A stretch of DNA of 8,260 bases, taken from contig JAGLSY010000179.1 of NCBI GenBank assembly GCA_023135545.1, positions 1-8,260 of the forward strand, read 5' to 3'. The translations under genes were made by a program, and so were the position numbers. The stretch is from Thermoplasmata archaeon (lineage in GTDB: Archaea; Thermoplasmatota; Thermoplasmata; SG8-5; JAGLSY01). The notes beneath the pieces are model-generated. The model made no database searches and had not been told where the DNA came from. It saw nothing but the letters and a program-made list of their open reading frames with translations. Every line of letters begins with the position of its first letter. Position 1 is the first letter of the stretch. Below are positions 1-6,516 of the stretch, in pieces.

Positions 1-2621
1 AGCAGGGCCAGTGCAAGACCTGTGAGGAGGTTTGCGAGGCCGGAGCCATCACCTATGACCAGGAAGAAGAAATCGTGGATGTCGATATCGGCTCGATAAT
101 CATCTCCGCGGGGACGGATGTCTTCGACCCGGCCAGGTCTCCTGGATACGGATACAGTCAATACAAGAATGTCATAACATCGCTGGAGTTCGAGAGGATG
201 CTGAGCGCTTCCGGACCAACCGGCGGCCACATCGTGAGGCCGTACGACCACGAGGACCCGAAGAAAGTTGCCTTCATCCAGTGTGTCGGCTCCAGGGACT
301 GCAACACCAATCCTTACTGCTCCAGCGTCTGCTGCACCTACGCGGTCAAGGAATCCATCATAGCCATGGAGCACAGCCCGGGCCTTGAAAGCCACATCTA
401 CGCCATGGACATAAGGACCTTTGGCAAGGGATTCGAGGAGTACAAGGACAGGGCCGAGAAGGAGTATGGAGTCAAGATCTTCAAGAACAGCCGCGTGCCC
501 TACATCGAGGAGCTGGAGAACGGCAACCTGGCCATCAAGCGTGTCGAGGCGGGAAAGCAGGTGGAGGAGGAGTATGACCTGGTCATTCTCTCGGTCGGCC
601 TGGAGCCATCCAAGGAATTCAAGGAATTGGCTGGCAAGTTGGGCGTTGACCTCAACGACTACGGTTTCTGCACCACCACAACCTTCGATCCATTATCCAC
701 TTCAAGGCCGGGGATTTACGTGTCCGGAGTTTCATCATCACCGAAGGACATTCCGGAGACCGTGGCCCAGTCATCGGGCGCGGCGGCGATGGCATCATAT
801 TTCATATCTGACCAGCGTGACACGCTGGTCAGAGACAAGGAGTACCCTCCAGAACTCGACGTTTACGGCATGAAGCCGAGAATAGGGGTATTCGTCTGCC
901 ACTGCGGCATCAACATCGCCGGCACGGTGAACGTCAAGGCCGTGGCCGAGTACGCCCGCTCATTACCGGATGTGGCCTTTGCCACCGACAACGTTTACAC
1001 CTGCAGCCAGGACACCCAGGAGCTTATCAAGGACCTTATCAAGGAGCATAACCTGAACAGGATTGTCATCGCTTCCTGCTCCCCGAGAACACATGAACCG
1101 CTGTTCCAGGATACCATAAGGGAAGCGGGCCTCAATCAATATCTGTTCGAGATGGCAAATATCAGGGACCAGTGCAGCTGGGTGCACCAGAAAGAGCCGG
1201 AAAAGGCCACCCAGAAATCAATGGACCTGGTCAAGATGATGGTCGCCAAATCGAGGCTGCTGGAGCCCCTGGACAGGCCGACCATAGATATCACCAAGGA
1301 AGCGGTGGTCATAGGCGGCGGACTGTCCGGCCTTACCGCGGCCCTCGGTATCGCCAGGAACGGAATTAACGTTCACTTGGTCGAGAAGGAGGGAGAGCTG
1401 GGCGGCAATCTCAGGGATTTACATTATCTTCTGGGTTCCGACAAGGAGCCCCAGGAGGCTCTGAAGGAGATCATAGCCCAGGTGGAAAAAGAGCCGCTTA
1501 TCGAGGTTCACTTGAACAACACCGTCAAGGAGGTGAATGGATTCGTCGGCAACTTCGAGACGACACTGGCCGATGATACACTGATAAAACACGGCGCGAT
1601 CATTGTGGCCACCGGCGGTAAAGAATACAAGCCCACCGAATATCTTTACGGCCAGAATGAGAATGTGGTTACCCAGATGGAGCTGGAGAAGTCCATATCC
1701 GAAGGGAAGGTTCCCCAGGGCACCATTGTCATGATCCAGTGTGTTGGCTCGAGGAACGATGAGAATCCCCAGTGCTCCAGGATATGCTGCACCCACGCCG
1801 TAAAGAACGCCCTGAAGATAAAGGAGCTCAACCCGGAGGCCGAGATAATTGTACTTAACAAGGATATCCGCACCTATTCCTTCAAAGAGGATTACTACAG
1901 GGAGGCGGCCGAGAAGGGCGTGATTTTCATTAGATATGATGATGAGAAGACTCCGGAGGTCACCGACGAGGGCGGGCTCACCGTTCGAATAGATGACCCC
2001 ATACTCGGAGAGACACTGGAGATCAAACCTGATACACTTGTGCTCAGCGCGGCCACCATACCCCCGGAATCAAATGAAGAACTGGCCCCAGTGTTGAAAG
2101 TACCATTGGGCAAGGACAGGTTCTTCCTCGAGGCCCATGTGAAGATGAGGCCGGTGGATTTCGCCACCGAGGGAATTTACCTCTGCGGATTGGCACAGTG
2201 GCCCAAGTTCATCGACGAGAGCATTTCACAGGCCAACGGAACGGTGGCGAGGGCCATGACGGTTCTTTCCAAGGACCAGATGAAGGCCGTCGGGGTCATA
2301 TCCCAGGTCGATGAGGAGATATGCAGCGGTTGTGCCCTGTGCATGGAGCAATGCCCGTACAATGCAATAGAGATTGTGGAAAAGCATCTGACAGCCAATG
2401 AAATAGACGGGCTGACAGACAGGATAATATCCATAGCCAATGTCAGGCCGGCATTGTGCAAAGGATGCGGCTCCTGTGCCGCCGTATGTCCATCAGGTGC
2501 AATAGAGCAGAAGGGCTACATGAACGAGCAGATATATGCCATGATAAACGGAATGCTGAAGGAAGAGAAAATCGAGCAAAAGAGCAAGAAAGAGGCTGTG
2601 TCCGGGGAGGTGGCTCAATGA
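1..2621 (+). CDS. hdrA: Tandem HdrA-like FAD/Fe-S subunit of heterodisulfide reductase (5' partial)
   Basis: Flavin and Fe-S subunit of a cytoplasmic heterodisulfide-reductase-type complex; in characterised relatives it carries the bifurcating FAD. The reading frame is open to the window edge, so the start is missing; 872 residues are visible (residue 1 at base 3). The first module begins with the tail of an HdrA ferredoxin insert (Cys at 4, 7 and 11, then AGAI), then CVGSRD near 94 and a CSSVCC motif. A second module starts near 290: RIGVFVCHCG (Cys 299 and 301), the YTCSQD and CSPRTHEP motifs, a GGGLSG FAD-binding loop near 436-442, and a second CVGSR near 580. The C-terminus holds two [4Fe-4S] ferredoxin motifs starting at Cys 774 (CSGCALCMEQCP) and Cys 819 (CKGCGSCAAVCP). 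The second module lacks the ferredoxin insert that methanogen HdrA carries. The stop overlaps the hdrC start. An in-frame GTG at 75 is not the true start, because the homology continues upstream of it. Assignment to HdrA is firm; the electron donor partner is unknown. Confidence 0.93.
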   Translation, partial: QGQCKTCEEVCEAGAITYDQEEEIVDVDIGSIIISAGTDVFDPARSPGYGYSQYKNVITSLEFERMLSASGPTGGHIVRPYDHEDPKKVAFIQCVGSRDCNTNPYCSSVCCTYAVKESIIAMEHSPGLESHIYAMDIRTFGKGFEEYKDRAEKEYGVKIFKNSRVPYIEELENGNLAIKRVEAGKQVEEEYDLVILSVGLEPSKEFKELAGKLGVDLNDYGFCTTTTFDPLSTSRPGIYVSGVSSSPKDIPETVAQSSGAAAMASYFISDQRDTLVRDKEYPPELDVYGMKPRIGVFVCHCGINIAGTVNVKAVAEYARSLPDVAFATDNVYTCSQDTQELIKDLIKEHNLNRIVIASCSPRTHEPLFQDTIREAGLNQYLFEMANIRDQCSWVHQKEPEKATQKSMDLVKMMVAKSRLLEPLDRPTIDITKEAVVIGGGLSGLTAALGIARNGINVHLVEKEGELGGNLRDLHYLLGSDKEPQEALKEIIAQVEKEPLIEVHLNNTVKEVNGFVGNFETTLADDTLIKHGAIIVATGGKEYKPTEYLYGQNENVVTQMELEKSISEGKVPQGTIVMIQCVGSRNDENPQCSRICCTHAVKNALKIKELNPEAEIIVLNKDIRTYSFKEDYYREAAEKGVIFIRYDDEKTPEVTDEGGLTVRIDDPILGETLEIKPDTLVLSAATIPPESNEELAPVLKVPLGKDRFFLEAHVKMRPVDFATEGIYLCGLAQWPKFIDESISQANGTVARAMTVLSKDQMKAVGVISQVDEEICSGCALCMEQCPYNAIEIVEKHLTANEIDGLTDRIISIANVRPALCKGCGSCAAVCPSGAIEQKGYMNEQIYAMINGMLKEEKIEQKSKKEAVSGEVAQ

Positions 2622-3124
2622 TCGAAACCAACAATCTGGACAAGGATTTCAAATACGAGTTTGCCAAGGAGCACGGCGGCGAGAACATCAAGCACTGCTT
2701 CACCTGCGGAACATGCTCGGTAGTCTGCCCTGTCTTCGACCTGGAGGAGAATTTCGACCCCAGGAAAATAATACGCATGATAATCCTCGGGATGAGAGAT
2801 GAAGTTCTGAAAAGCGAGACGATATGGCTATGCTCCGGATGCTACAGCTGCTACGAGCTGTGCCCGCGTGATGTCAAGATCACCAATGTCTTTTCCGCGG
2901 CACGCAATATGGCCGTGCGGGAGGGACACACACCACCGGCCATGAGGACCAGCGTCGACTTCCTCAACAAGCTTGGAAGGCTGCTGGAAGTCAGCGATTT
3001 CGAGAATACCGTGAGGGAGAAGAAGGAAATACCGACACTGGAACTGACAATTCCCCAGGTGAAGGAAATACTCAAAAAGGCAGGCATCCAGGAAGCCATG
3101 GACGGGGGTGAAGCCAATGAGTGA
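2618..3124 (+). CDS. hdrC: HdrC, two-cluster iron-sulfur subunit of heterodisulfide reductase
   Basis: Small ferredoxin-like subunit that relays electrons between HdrA and HdrB. It is 168 residues long, normal for the family. Two classic [4Fe-4S] motifs are visible: Cys 27/30/33/37 (CFTCGTCSVVCP) and Cys 72/75/78/82 (CSGCYSCYELCP). The stretch IWLCSGCYSC is a hallmark of HdrC. The start at 2618 is chosen because its ATG overlaps the hdrA stop (ATGA), a purine-rich ribosome binding site (GGGGAGG) lies a few bases upstream, and homology begins here. The frame is open further upstream, but that part is an overlap with hdrA and looks noncoding. The stop overlaps the hdrB start, so all three subunits are probably translationally coupled. 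No membrane segment or signal peptide is seen, which fits a soluble HdrABC rather than the HdrDE type. Confidence 0.95.
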   Translation: MIETNNLDKDFKYEFAKEHGGENIKHCFTCGTCSVVCPVFDLEENFDPRKIIRMIILGMRDEVLKSETIWLCSGCYSCYELCPRDVKITNVFSAARNMAVREGHTPPAMRTSVDFLNKLGRLLEVSDFENTVREKKEIPTLELTIPQVKEILKKAGIQEAMDGGEANE

Positions 3125-4010
3125 GAACAGGTACGCCATATTCCTGGGATGCACCGTGCCGGTCCGTGCTTTCAACTACGAGCTTTCGATGAGGAGGGTA
3201 TCGGAGAAGTTGGGCATTGAACTGGTGGACATTCCGCAATTCGCATGCTGCGGCTACCCCATAGAGGGGGTGCATCACGATTCCTCATTATCTGTTGCGG
3301 CCATGAACCTGGCCCTTGCCGAAAAGCAGGGCCTGGACATCATCGCACTGTGCAGTGCCTGCACCGGCCACCTCACAAAGGTCCAGAAGCTATTCGAGAG
3401 TGAGGACAATGCCGAGGAGAAGGAGCACATCAACAATATTCTCAAGAATCTGGGACTCGAGTACACCGGAAAGACCAAGGTAAGGCACTTCGCACGGGTT
3501 CTGCTGGAGGATATCGGACTGGATAAGTTGAAGGAGGCTGTTACCCAGCCGCTGGAGGGTGTCAGGATCGCGCCCCATTACGGCTGTCATTACGTCAAGC
3601 CATCTGATATCTTCGATGGTTTTGATGACCCCATTCATCCGGAAAGCCTGGACATGCTGATCGAAGCGACCGGAGCCACCTATCTGGATTACAAGAACAG
3701 GATGCAGTGCTGCGGCGGCGGCATACTGGCAATCAACGAGGAAACACCCACCAACATGGTCAAGGCAAAGCTGGAAAACATCAAGACCGTGGAGGCGGAT
3801 GCCATGACGCTTATCTGTCCCTTCTGCAACATCATGTACGACGAGATGCAGAAGGCCATAAAGGAGAAGTTCGATATCGATTACAATATTCCGGTCTTCT
3901 TCTATCCCCAACTACTTGGGCTGGCCATGGGTATGGACCCGAAGAAGGACCTGGGGATCAAGAAGAAGCAATTGGCTGTTCTTCTTAAAACCGAATCAGA
4001 ATCAGAATGA
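3117..4010 (+). CDS. hdrB: HdrB, CCG-domain catalytic subunit of heterodisulfide reductase
   Basis: Catalytic subunit; in characterised enzymes each of its two CCG domains binds a noncubane [4Fe-4S] cluster and together they reduce a disulfide. It is 297 residues long, typical for HdrB. Both cysteine sets are complete: Cys 12, 44, 45, 79 and 82 (C-X31-CC-X33-CXXC), and Cys 157, 198, 199, 234 and 237 (C-X40-CC-X34-CXXC). The start at 3117 overlaps the hdrC stop (ATGA) and has GGGGGTG about six bases upstream; an in-frame GTG at 3108 would add only three residues. It is the last gene of the operon and converges on the HATPase gene across 60 bases. The substrate could be CoM-S-S-CoB or another disulfide; nothing in the window shows methanogenesis genes. 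Confidence 0.95.
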   Translation: MSENRYAIFLGCTVPVRAFNYELSMRRVSEKLGIELVDIPQFACCGYPIEGVHHDSSLSVAAMNLALAEKQGLDIIALCSACTGHLTKVQKLFESEDNAEEKEHINNILKNLGLEYTGKTKVRHFARVLLEDIGLDKLKEAVTQPLEGVRIAPHYGCHYVKPSDIFDGFDDPIHPESLDMLIEATGATYLDYKNRMQCCGGGILAINEETPTNMVKAKLENIKTVEADAMTLICPFCNIMYDEMQKAIKEKFDIDYNIPVFFYPQLLGLAMGMDPKKDLGIKKKQLAVLLKTESESE

Positions 4011-4070
4011 GCCGGACAAGTTCAATCATCAAGTTCTATGGTTAGTCTGGACCATAATGTTAATTGAATA
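4011..4070. other. Convergent intergenic spacer with a short inverted repeat
   Basis: This short spacer separates the 3' ends of hdrB and the HATPase gene. It contains the inverted repeat TATGGT (4037-4042) / ACCATA (4051-4056) with an 8-base loop. No long T-tract follows on either strand, so a role in transcript-end processing is possible but unproven. No gene is seen. Confidence 0.4.
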
Positions 4071-4625
4071 TCAAGGCTGGATTTCCTTTTCCTTTCTCTT
4101 TATCAGTTCCAGCAATTTTGTCCGTGCTTCTGAATCAGAATAGGACAGGATGTTAAGCTCTTCCATGGTTGCCCTGTTTCTCAACCGATATTTTTTGTCA
4201 TTGAACCCGTGCTCCAGCACCCATTTCACCTTGTTCTCCAATGACGATAAGAGCAATGATGTGAATATGGCAGGCAGGTCACCGAGGGGGGGCCTGTCCG
4301 TGTGGTCGTGCTCCATGGCGGCGGTAAGTGTTGTGCCGTGCCTGAAAGTCGATTCCACACGAAGATAGCCGCCGGACCGCTGGCAGGTCGCTTCCATCAA
4401 GGATATGCCCAGGCCGACATTGCGCTTGCCCGAGGGGCGGGTGGTGAAAAAGGTGTCTTTCACTTTGGGCAGGTGCTCCGGTTTTATCCCGTGCCCGTCG
4501 TCTTCGATCCTTATTGTGAATTTATTATCCGGCAGGCTCTCCTCAACTACAATGGTGATGTTGCCGGCTCCCGCATTGACAGAGTTCTGTGCCAGGTCAA
4601 AGATATGGTCAGAAAGGGTCCGCAT
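4071..4625 (-). CDS. Stand-alone HATPase_c (GHKL) ATP-binding protein, hydrogenase-cluster type
   Basis: Predicted soluble ATP-binding protein of 184 residues with only the ATPase half of a histidine kinase. Visible boxes: N-box around Asn 14 (DLAQNS), G1-box at 42-46 (DDGHG), an F-box-like FFTTR at 59-63, and a G2 stretch GLG at 71-73. There is no dimerisation/phosphoacceptor His domain and no membrane segment. After the ATPase fold comes a family-specific tail beginning DRPPLGDLPAIF, which I recognise from ATP-binding proteins encoded in bacterial NAD-dependent [FeFe]-hydrogenase clusters. I chose the Met whose codon ends at 4625: GGAGA lies about eight bases upstream, and family members begin M(K/R)xLSxHIxD. 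An upstream Met at 4643 is possible but lacks a binding site. It is the last gene of the leftward operon, 34 bases after the CBS-kinase gene. The target is unknown. Confidence 0.85.
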   Translation of the reverse strand: MRTLSDHIFDLAQNSVNAGAGNITIVVEESLPDNKFTIRIEDDGHGIKPEHLPKVKDTFFTTRPSGKRNVGLGISLMEATCQRSGGYLRVESTFRHGTTLTAAMEHDHTDRPPLGDLPAIFTSLLLSSLENKVKWVLEHGFNDKKYRLRNRATMEELNILSYSDSEARTKLLELIKRKEKEIQP

Positions 4626-4659
4626 ACTTGAATCTCCGTTCATGCCAGTGTGGCATTAT

Positions 4660-5607
4660 TTATTTTTTTCTTTCGGGAATGACCACCATTTCGATCTTCA
4701 CCCCATGGCTGCTGGATATGATGATCAATTTGTCGGTGTACTGCTTGATGTTGTTGAGCCCCAGCCCCGCACCGAATCCCCTCTTCCTGGCCTCGTCGTC
4801 GGCTGTCGTGTACCCGATCTCCATGGCAAGGTCAATATCCTCTATTCCAGGGCCGTGGTCCACCACGACCATGAATATCTGGTCATTGACTAGGTAGCCC
4901 TTTATTTCACCTTTCCCGCTCCCGTGCAGCACGACATTGACCTCGGCCTCATACAGGGATATGCTAGCTCTGCGAACCTCATCAACCGGAACTTCACGCT
5001 CCTGCAAGAATTTCTTGAACAAGGTCGAGCCCTTTCCGGCCTGGTCCATATCACGGGTATCTATGTCATATGAAAAGGAGTTCTCATCCATTTTTGTATC
5101 TGAATCCAGATGGTGAATTACCGGCATGAGCAGCTCTTCACGCCGCTTGTTGTGCATGTATATGTTGCCCAGTTGCGTGTAAAGATGGAGCATCAAGTCC
5201 CCCTGGGTAACAATCCCTACTACCTTCTTCTTATCGTCAACCACCGGATACCTATGATAACCATGTGTCATCAGATATGACATTACGGTAGAAACAGCCA
5301 TGTTCTCCATCAGGTGGCTCACATCGGTCACCATGTGCTTTTCTATGGGGTCGTTTATCTGCTGTTTTTCAAGGGCGATAATTATATTTTCCAGGCTGAT
5401 AAGACCGACCAGCACGCCATCAACATCGACTATGGGAATTCCGGAGATCTTGTTGTCCCGCATCAGTGCCTTGGCATCTGCCATCGTGGCTTCCCTGGTC
5501 AATGTTATCGGGGGTTTTGACATGAAGTCCGATATACGGCCGTTGATGAGCAATGAATCATACTGCTTGTACTTGAGGAGCTTTTTCTCGTAACTGTTCA
5601 TGTTCAT
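4660..5607 (-). CDS. CBS-domain pair fused to RsbT/RsbW-like serine kinase (HATPase) domain
   Basis: Predicted nucleotide-sensing switch protein of 315 residues. An N-terminal CBS pair (about 22-80 and 87-142) matches Bateman modules that bind adenine nucleotides; SGIPIVD and YHRYPVVDD are the typical strand motifs. After a linker (about 147-185) comes an RsbT-type GHKL domain: N-box with Asn 224 (YEAEVNVVLHG), DHGPGI at about 250-255, LAMEIGYTT, and the glycine lid GFGAGLGL at about 277-284. In bacteria such domains phosphorylate STAS-type antagonists or bind sigma factors. The start at 5607 overlaps the upstream DRTGG stop by one base (TGATG); Met codons ending at 5616 and 5601 are alternatives, the latter having GTGAT just upstream. 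It is the middle gene of the leftward operon. No STAS partner is seen. The domain calls are firm; the ligand and target are not known. Confidence 0.88.
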   Translation of the reverse strand: MNMNSYEKKLLKYKQYDSLLINGRISDFMSKPPITLTREATMADAKALMRDNKISGIPIVDVDGVLVGLISLENIIIALEKQQINDPIEKHMVTDVSHLMENMAVSTVMSYLMTHGYHRYPVVDDKKKVVGIVTQGDLMLHLYTQLGNIYMHNKRREELLMPVIHHLDSDTKMDENSFSYDIDTRDMDQAGKGSTLFKKFLQEREVPVDEVRRASISLYEAEVNVVLHGSGKGEIKGYLVNDQIFMVVVDHGPGIEDIDLAMEIGYTTADDEARKRGFGAGLGLNNIKQYTDKLIIISSSHGVKIEMVVIPERKK

Positions 5608-5984
5608 CACTTGCATTCGCCGTTTATGCTATGAAGCCCCGCCTTGTATAGTATGCCGCAGACCGTGTATGTCTTGAGGCCAGTGCTGAGAACGGCGATG
5701 TCGTTCTCCTTTGCCTTGTCGATCACTTGCTGGGACGGCACCTTGCCCCTGGTGAACACTACCGCCGGGATGTCTATCAGAGCGGAGGTCCGTATGACCT
5801 GGGGATTCATAAGACCGGTGATCAATATCATGCTTTTCGGAATATCTGGCGGCAGATCGCTCATGTATGTCAGAACATCGCTCATCAGGTCCGAAGCTCC
5901 CCCGCAATTGATGTCAATATCTTGACCGTCTGGCTGGCTATATATCGTCGCGTTTAATAGTTCGGCAATTTCATCAATTTTCAT
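5607..5984 (-). CDS. DRTGG-domain protein (copy 1)
   Basis: Small soluble protein of 125 residues made of one DRTGG-like alpha/beta domain. Visible family features are a conserved turn early in the domain (CGGASDLMSDVL, near residues 27-38), a central strand with SALIDIPAVVFTRG, and the helix QQVIDKAKENDIAVL followed by Y-x-x-x-G-x-LY near the C-terminus. DRTGG domains of this kind occur alone in hydrogenase-associated clusters and fused in phosphotransacetylase-like and CBS proteins; their biochemical role is not established. The start is supported by GTGAT five bases upstream. It is first in the leftward operon and is paired across the divergent promoter with a second copy at 6178. The two share the IDIPAV core and the VIDKA helix but differ widely elsewhere, so they are paralogues, not a recent duplication. 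Confidence 0.85.
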   Translation of the reverse strand: MKIDEIAELLNATIYSQPDGQDIDINCGGASDLMSDVLTYMSDLPPDIPKSMILITGLMNPQVIRTSALIDIPAVVFTRGKVPSQQVIDKAKENDIAVLSTGLKTYTVCGILYKAGLHSINGECK

Positions 5985-6177
5985 CTAAATCACATTTCAA
6001 TATTTACTATTGTTTAGGGAATTGTGGTATAGGTGTCATCTGATAATTATATCTTTCTATTATTGTTATTTTTTTATTTTCTCGTGCTTTCCTTTTTACT
6101 GATAGATAATTATTTTAATTGAATACCACTATGGTTTTGAGCACGGATATAGGGAAGGATGATATGAAGGTGATCTC
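5985..6177. promoter_or_regulatory. Divergent promoter region between the two DRTGG genes
   Basis: This AT-rich 193-base region separates two head-to-head operons and contains no convincing gene. GATAATTAT occurs twice (6042-6050 and 6105-6113); its core ATAATTAT is palindromic and could act as a TATA-like box for the leftward and rightward operon respectively. Reading towards each gene, each box is followed 17-19 bases later by ATACCAC (6123-6129 on +; 6024-6030 on -, read as GTGGTAT on +). If archaeal spacing applies (start about 25 bases after the box), ATACCAC lies just before each transcription start, as expected of an operator or initiator-proximal site. This assignment is by eye. Confidence 0.55.
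6170..6175 (+). promoter_or_regulatory. Ribosome binding site GGTGAT before DRTGG copy 2
   Basis: GGTGAT lies three bases before the ATG at 6178. It is a full match to the complement of the usual archaeal 16S rRNA 3' end and supports this start. The same GTGAT core precedes DRTGG copy 1 on the other strand. Confidence 0.65.
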
Positions 6178-6516
6178 ATGAAATTAACAGAAATAATTGC
6201 CAAGCTGGGTCTGAAAAATATCAATAAAAAGCCAATAGACGGAGACATGGACATTCGCCATGGATATTGCTGCGACCTTCTGAGCAACGTGCTGTCCAGC
6301 ACCCCGTCGGATTCCATATGGATGACCATACAGAGCCACCTGAACATAATAGGTGTCGCAACCATGACCGACATCCCCGCGGTGATCATCTGCGAGGGCT
6401 TCGATGTTCCGGATAATGTGATAGACAAGGCTGACGAGGAGAACATTGCTATTTTTAAAAGCCAGGAGAACGCATACCAGCTTTCTGGTAAACTCTATGA
6501 ATGTGGAATTCGATGA
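6178..6516 (+). CDS. DRTGG-domain protein (copy 2, diverged)
   Basis: Small soluble protein of 112 residues, a single DRTGG-like domain related to the protein encoded at 5607-5984. Aligned landmarks: YCCDLLSNVLS (copy 1 has CGGASDLMSDVL), TDIPAVIICEG (IDIPAVVFTRG) and VIDKADEENIAIF (VIDKAKENDIAVL), then a Y-x-x-x-G-x-LYE-x-G end. The start has a perfect GGTGAT ribosome binding site. The stop overlaps a possible PHP start (ATGA at 6513), so the two are probably translationally coupled. In bacterial hydrogenase clusters DRTGG and PHP genes are also found together. The cysteine pair at 31-32 (YCCD) is not matched in copy 1, which has one Cys in the equivalent loop. The function is unknown. Confidence 0.83.
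   Translation: MKLTEIIAKLGLKNINKKPIDGDMDIRHGYCCDLLSNVLSSTPSDSIWMTIQSHLNIIGVATMTDIPAVIICEGFDVPDNVIDKADEENIAIFKSQENAYQLSGKLYECGIR

Noticed and set aside
421..873. 150-codon open frame on the + strand inside hdrA
   Set aside because: Its Arg/Ser/Thr-rich translation has no recognisable domain, and it lies wholly within the well-supported hdrA frame.
1419..2461. Several open frames of 75-125 codons on the - strand opposite hdrA
   Set aside because: They are antisense shadows of a GC-biased coding region, with no motifs and no ribosome binding sites that I can see.
75..2621. GTG at 75 as the start of HdrA
   Set aside because: The frame is open to the window edge, and residues before this codon (CKTCEEVCEAGAI) match the HdrA ferredoxin-insert tail, so the gene begins upstream of the window.
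4037..4056. Inverted repeat between the convergent genes as an intrinsic terminator
   Set aside because: There is no T-tract after the stem on either strand, and archaeal termination does not usually rely on hairpins; it is kept only as an inverted repeat.
3993..4141. GAATCAGAAT repeated at the end of hdrB and at 4132-4141
   Set aside because: The first copy is part of a short Glu/Ser-coding run and the second lies in the HATPase coding sequence; two short low-complexity matches do not make a repeat element.
6501..6512. ATG at 6501 as the PHP protein start
   Set aside because: The ATG at 6513 forms an ATGA overlap with the preceding stop, the same coupling seen in the hdr operon; the extra four residues show no family match. 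The choice is not certain.
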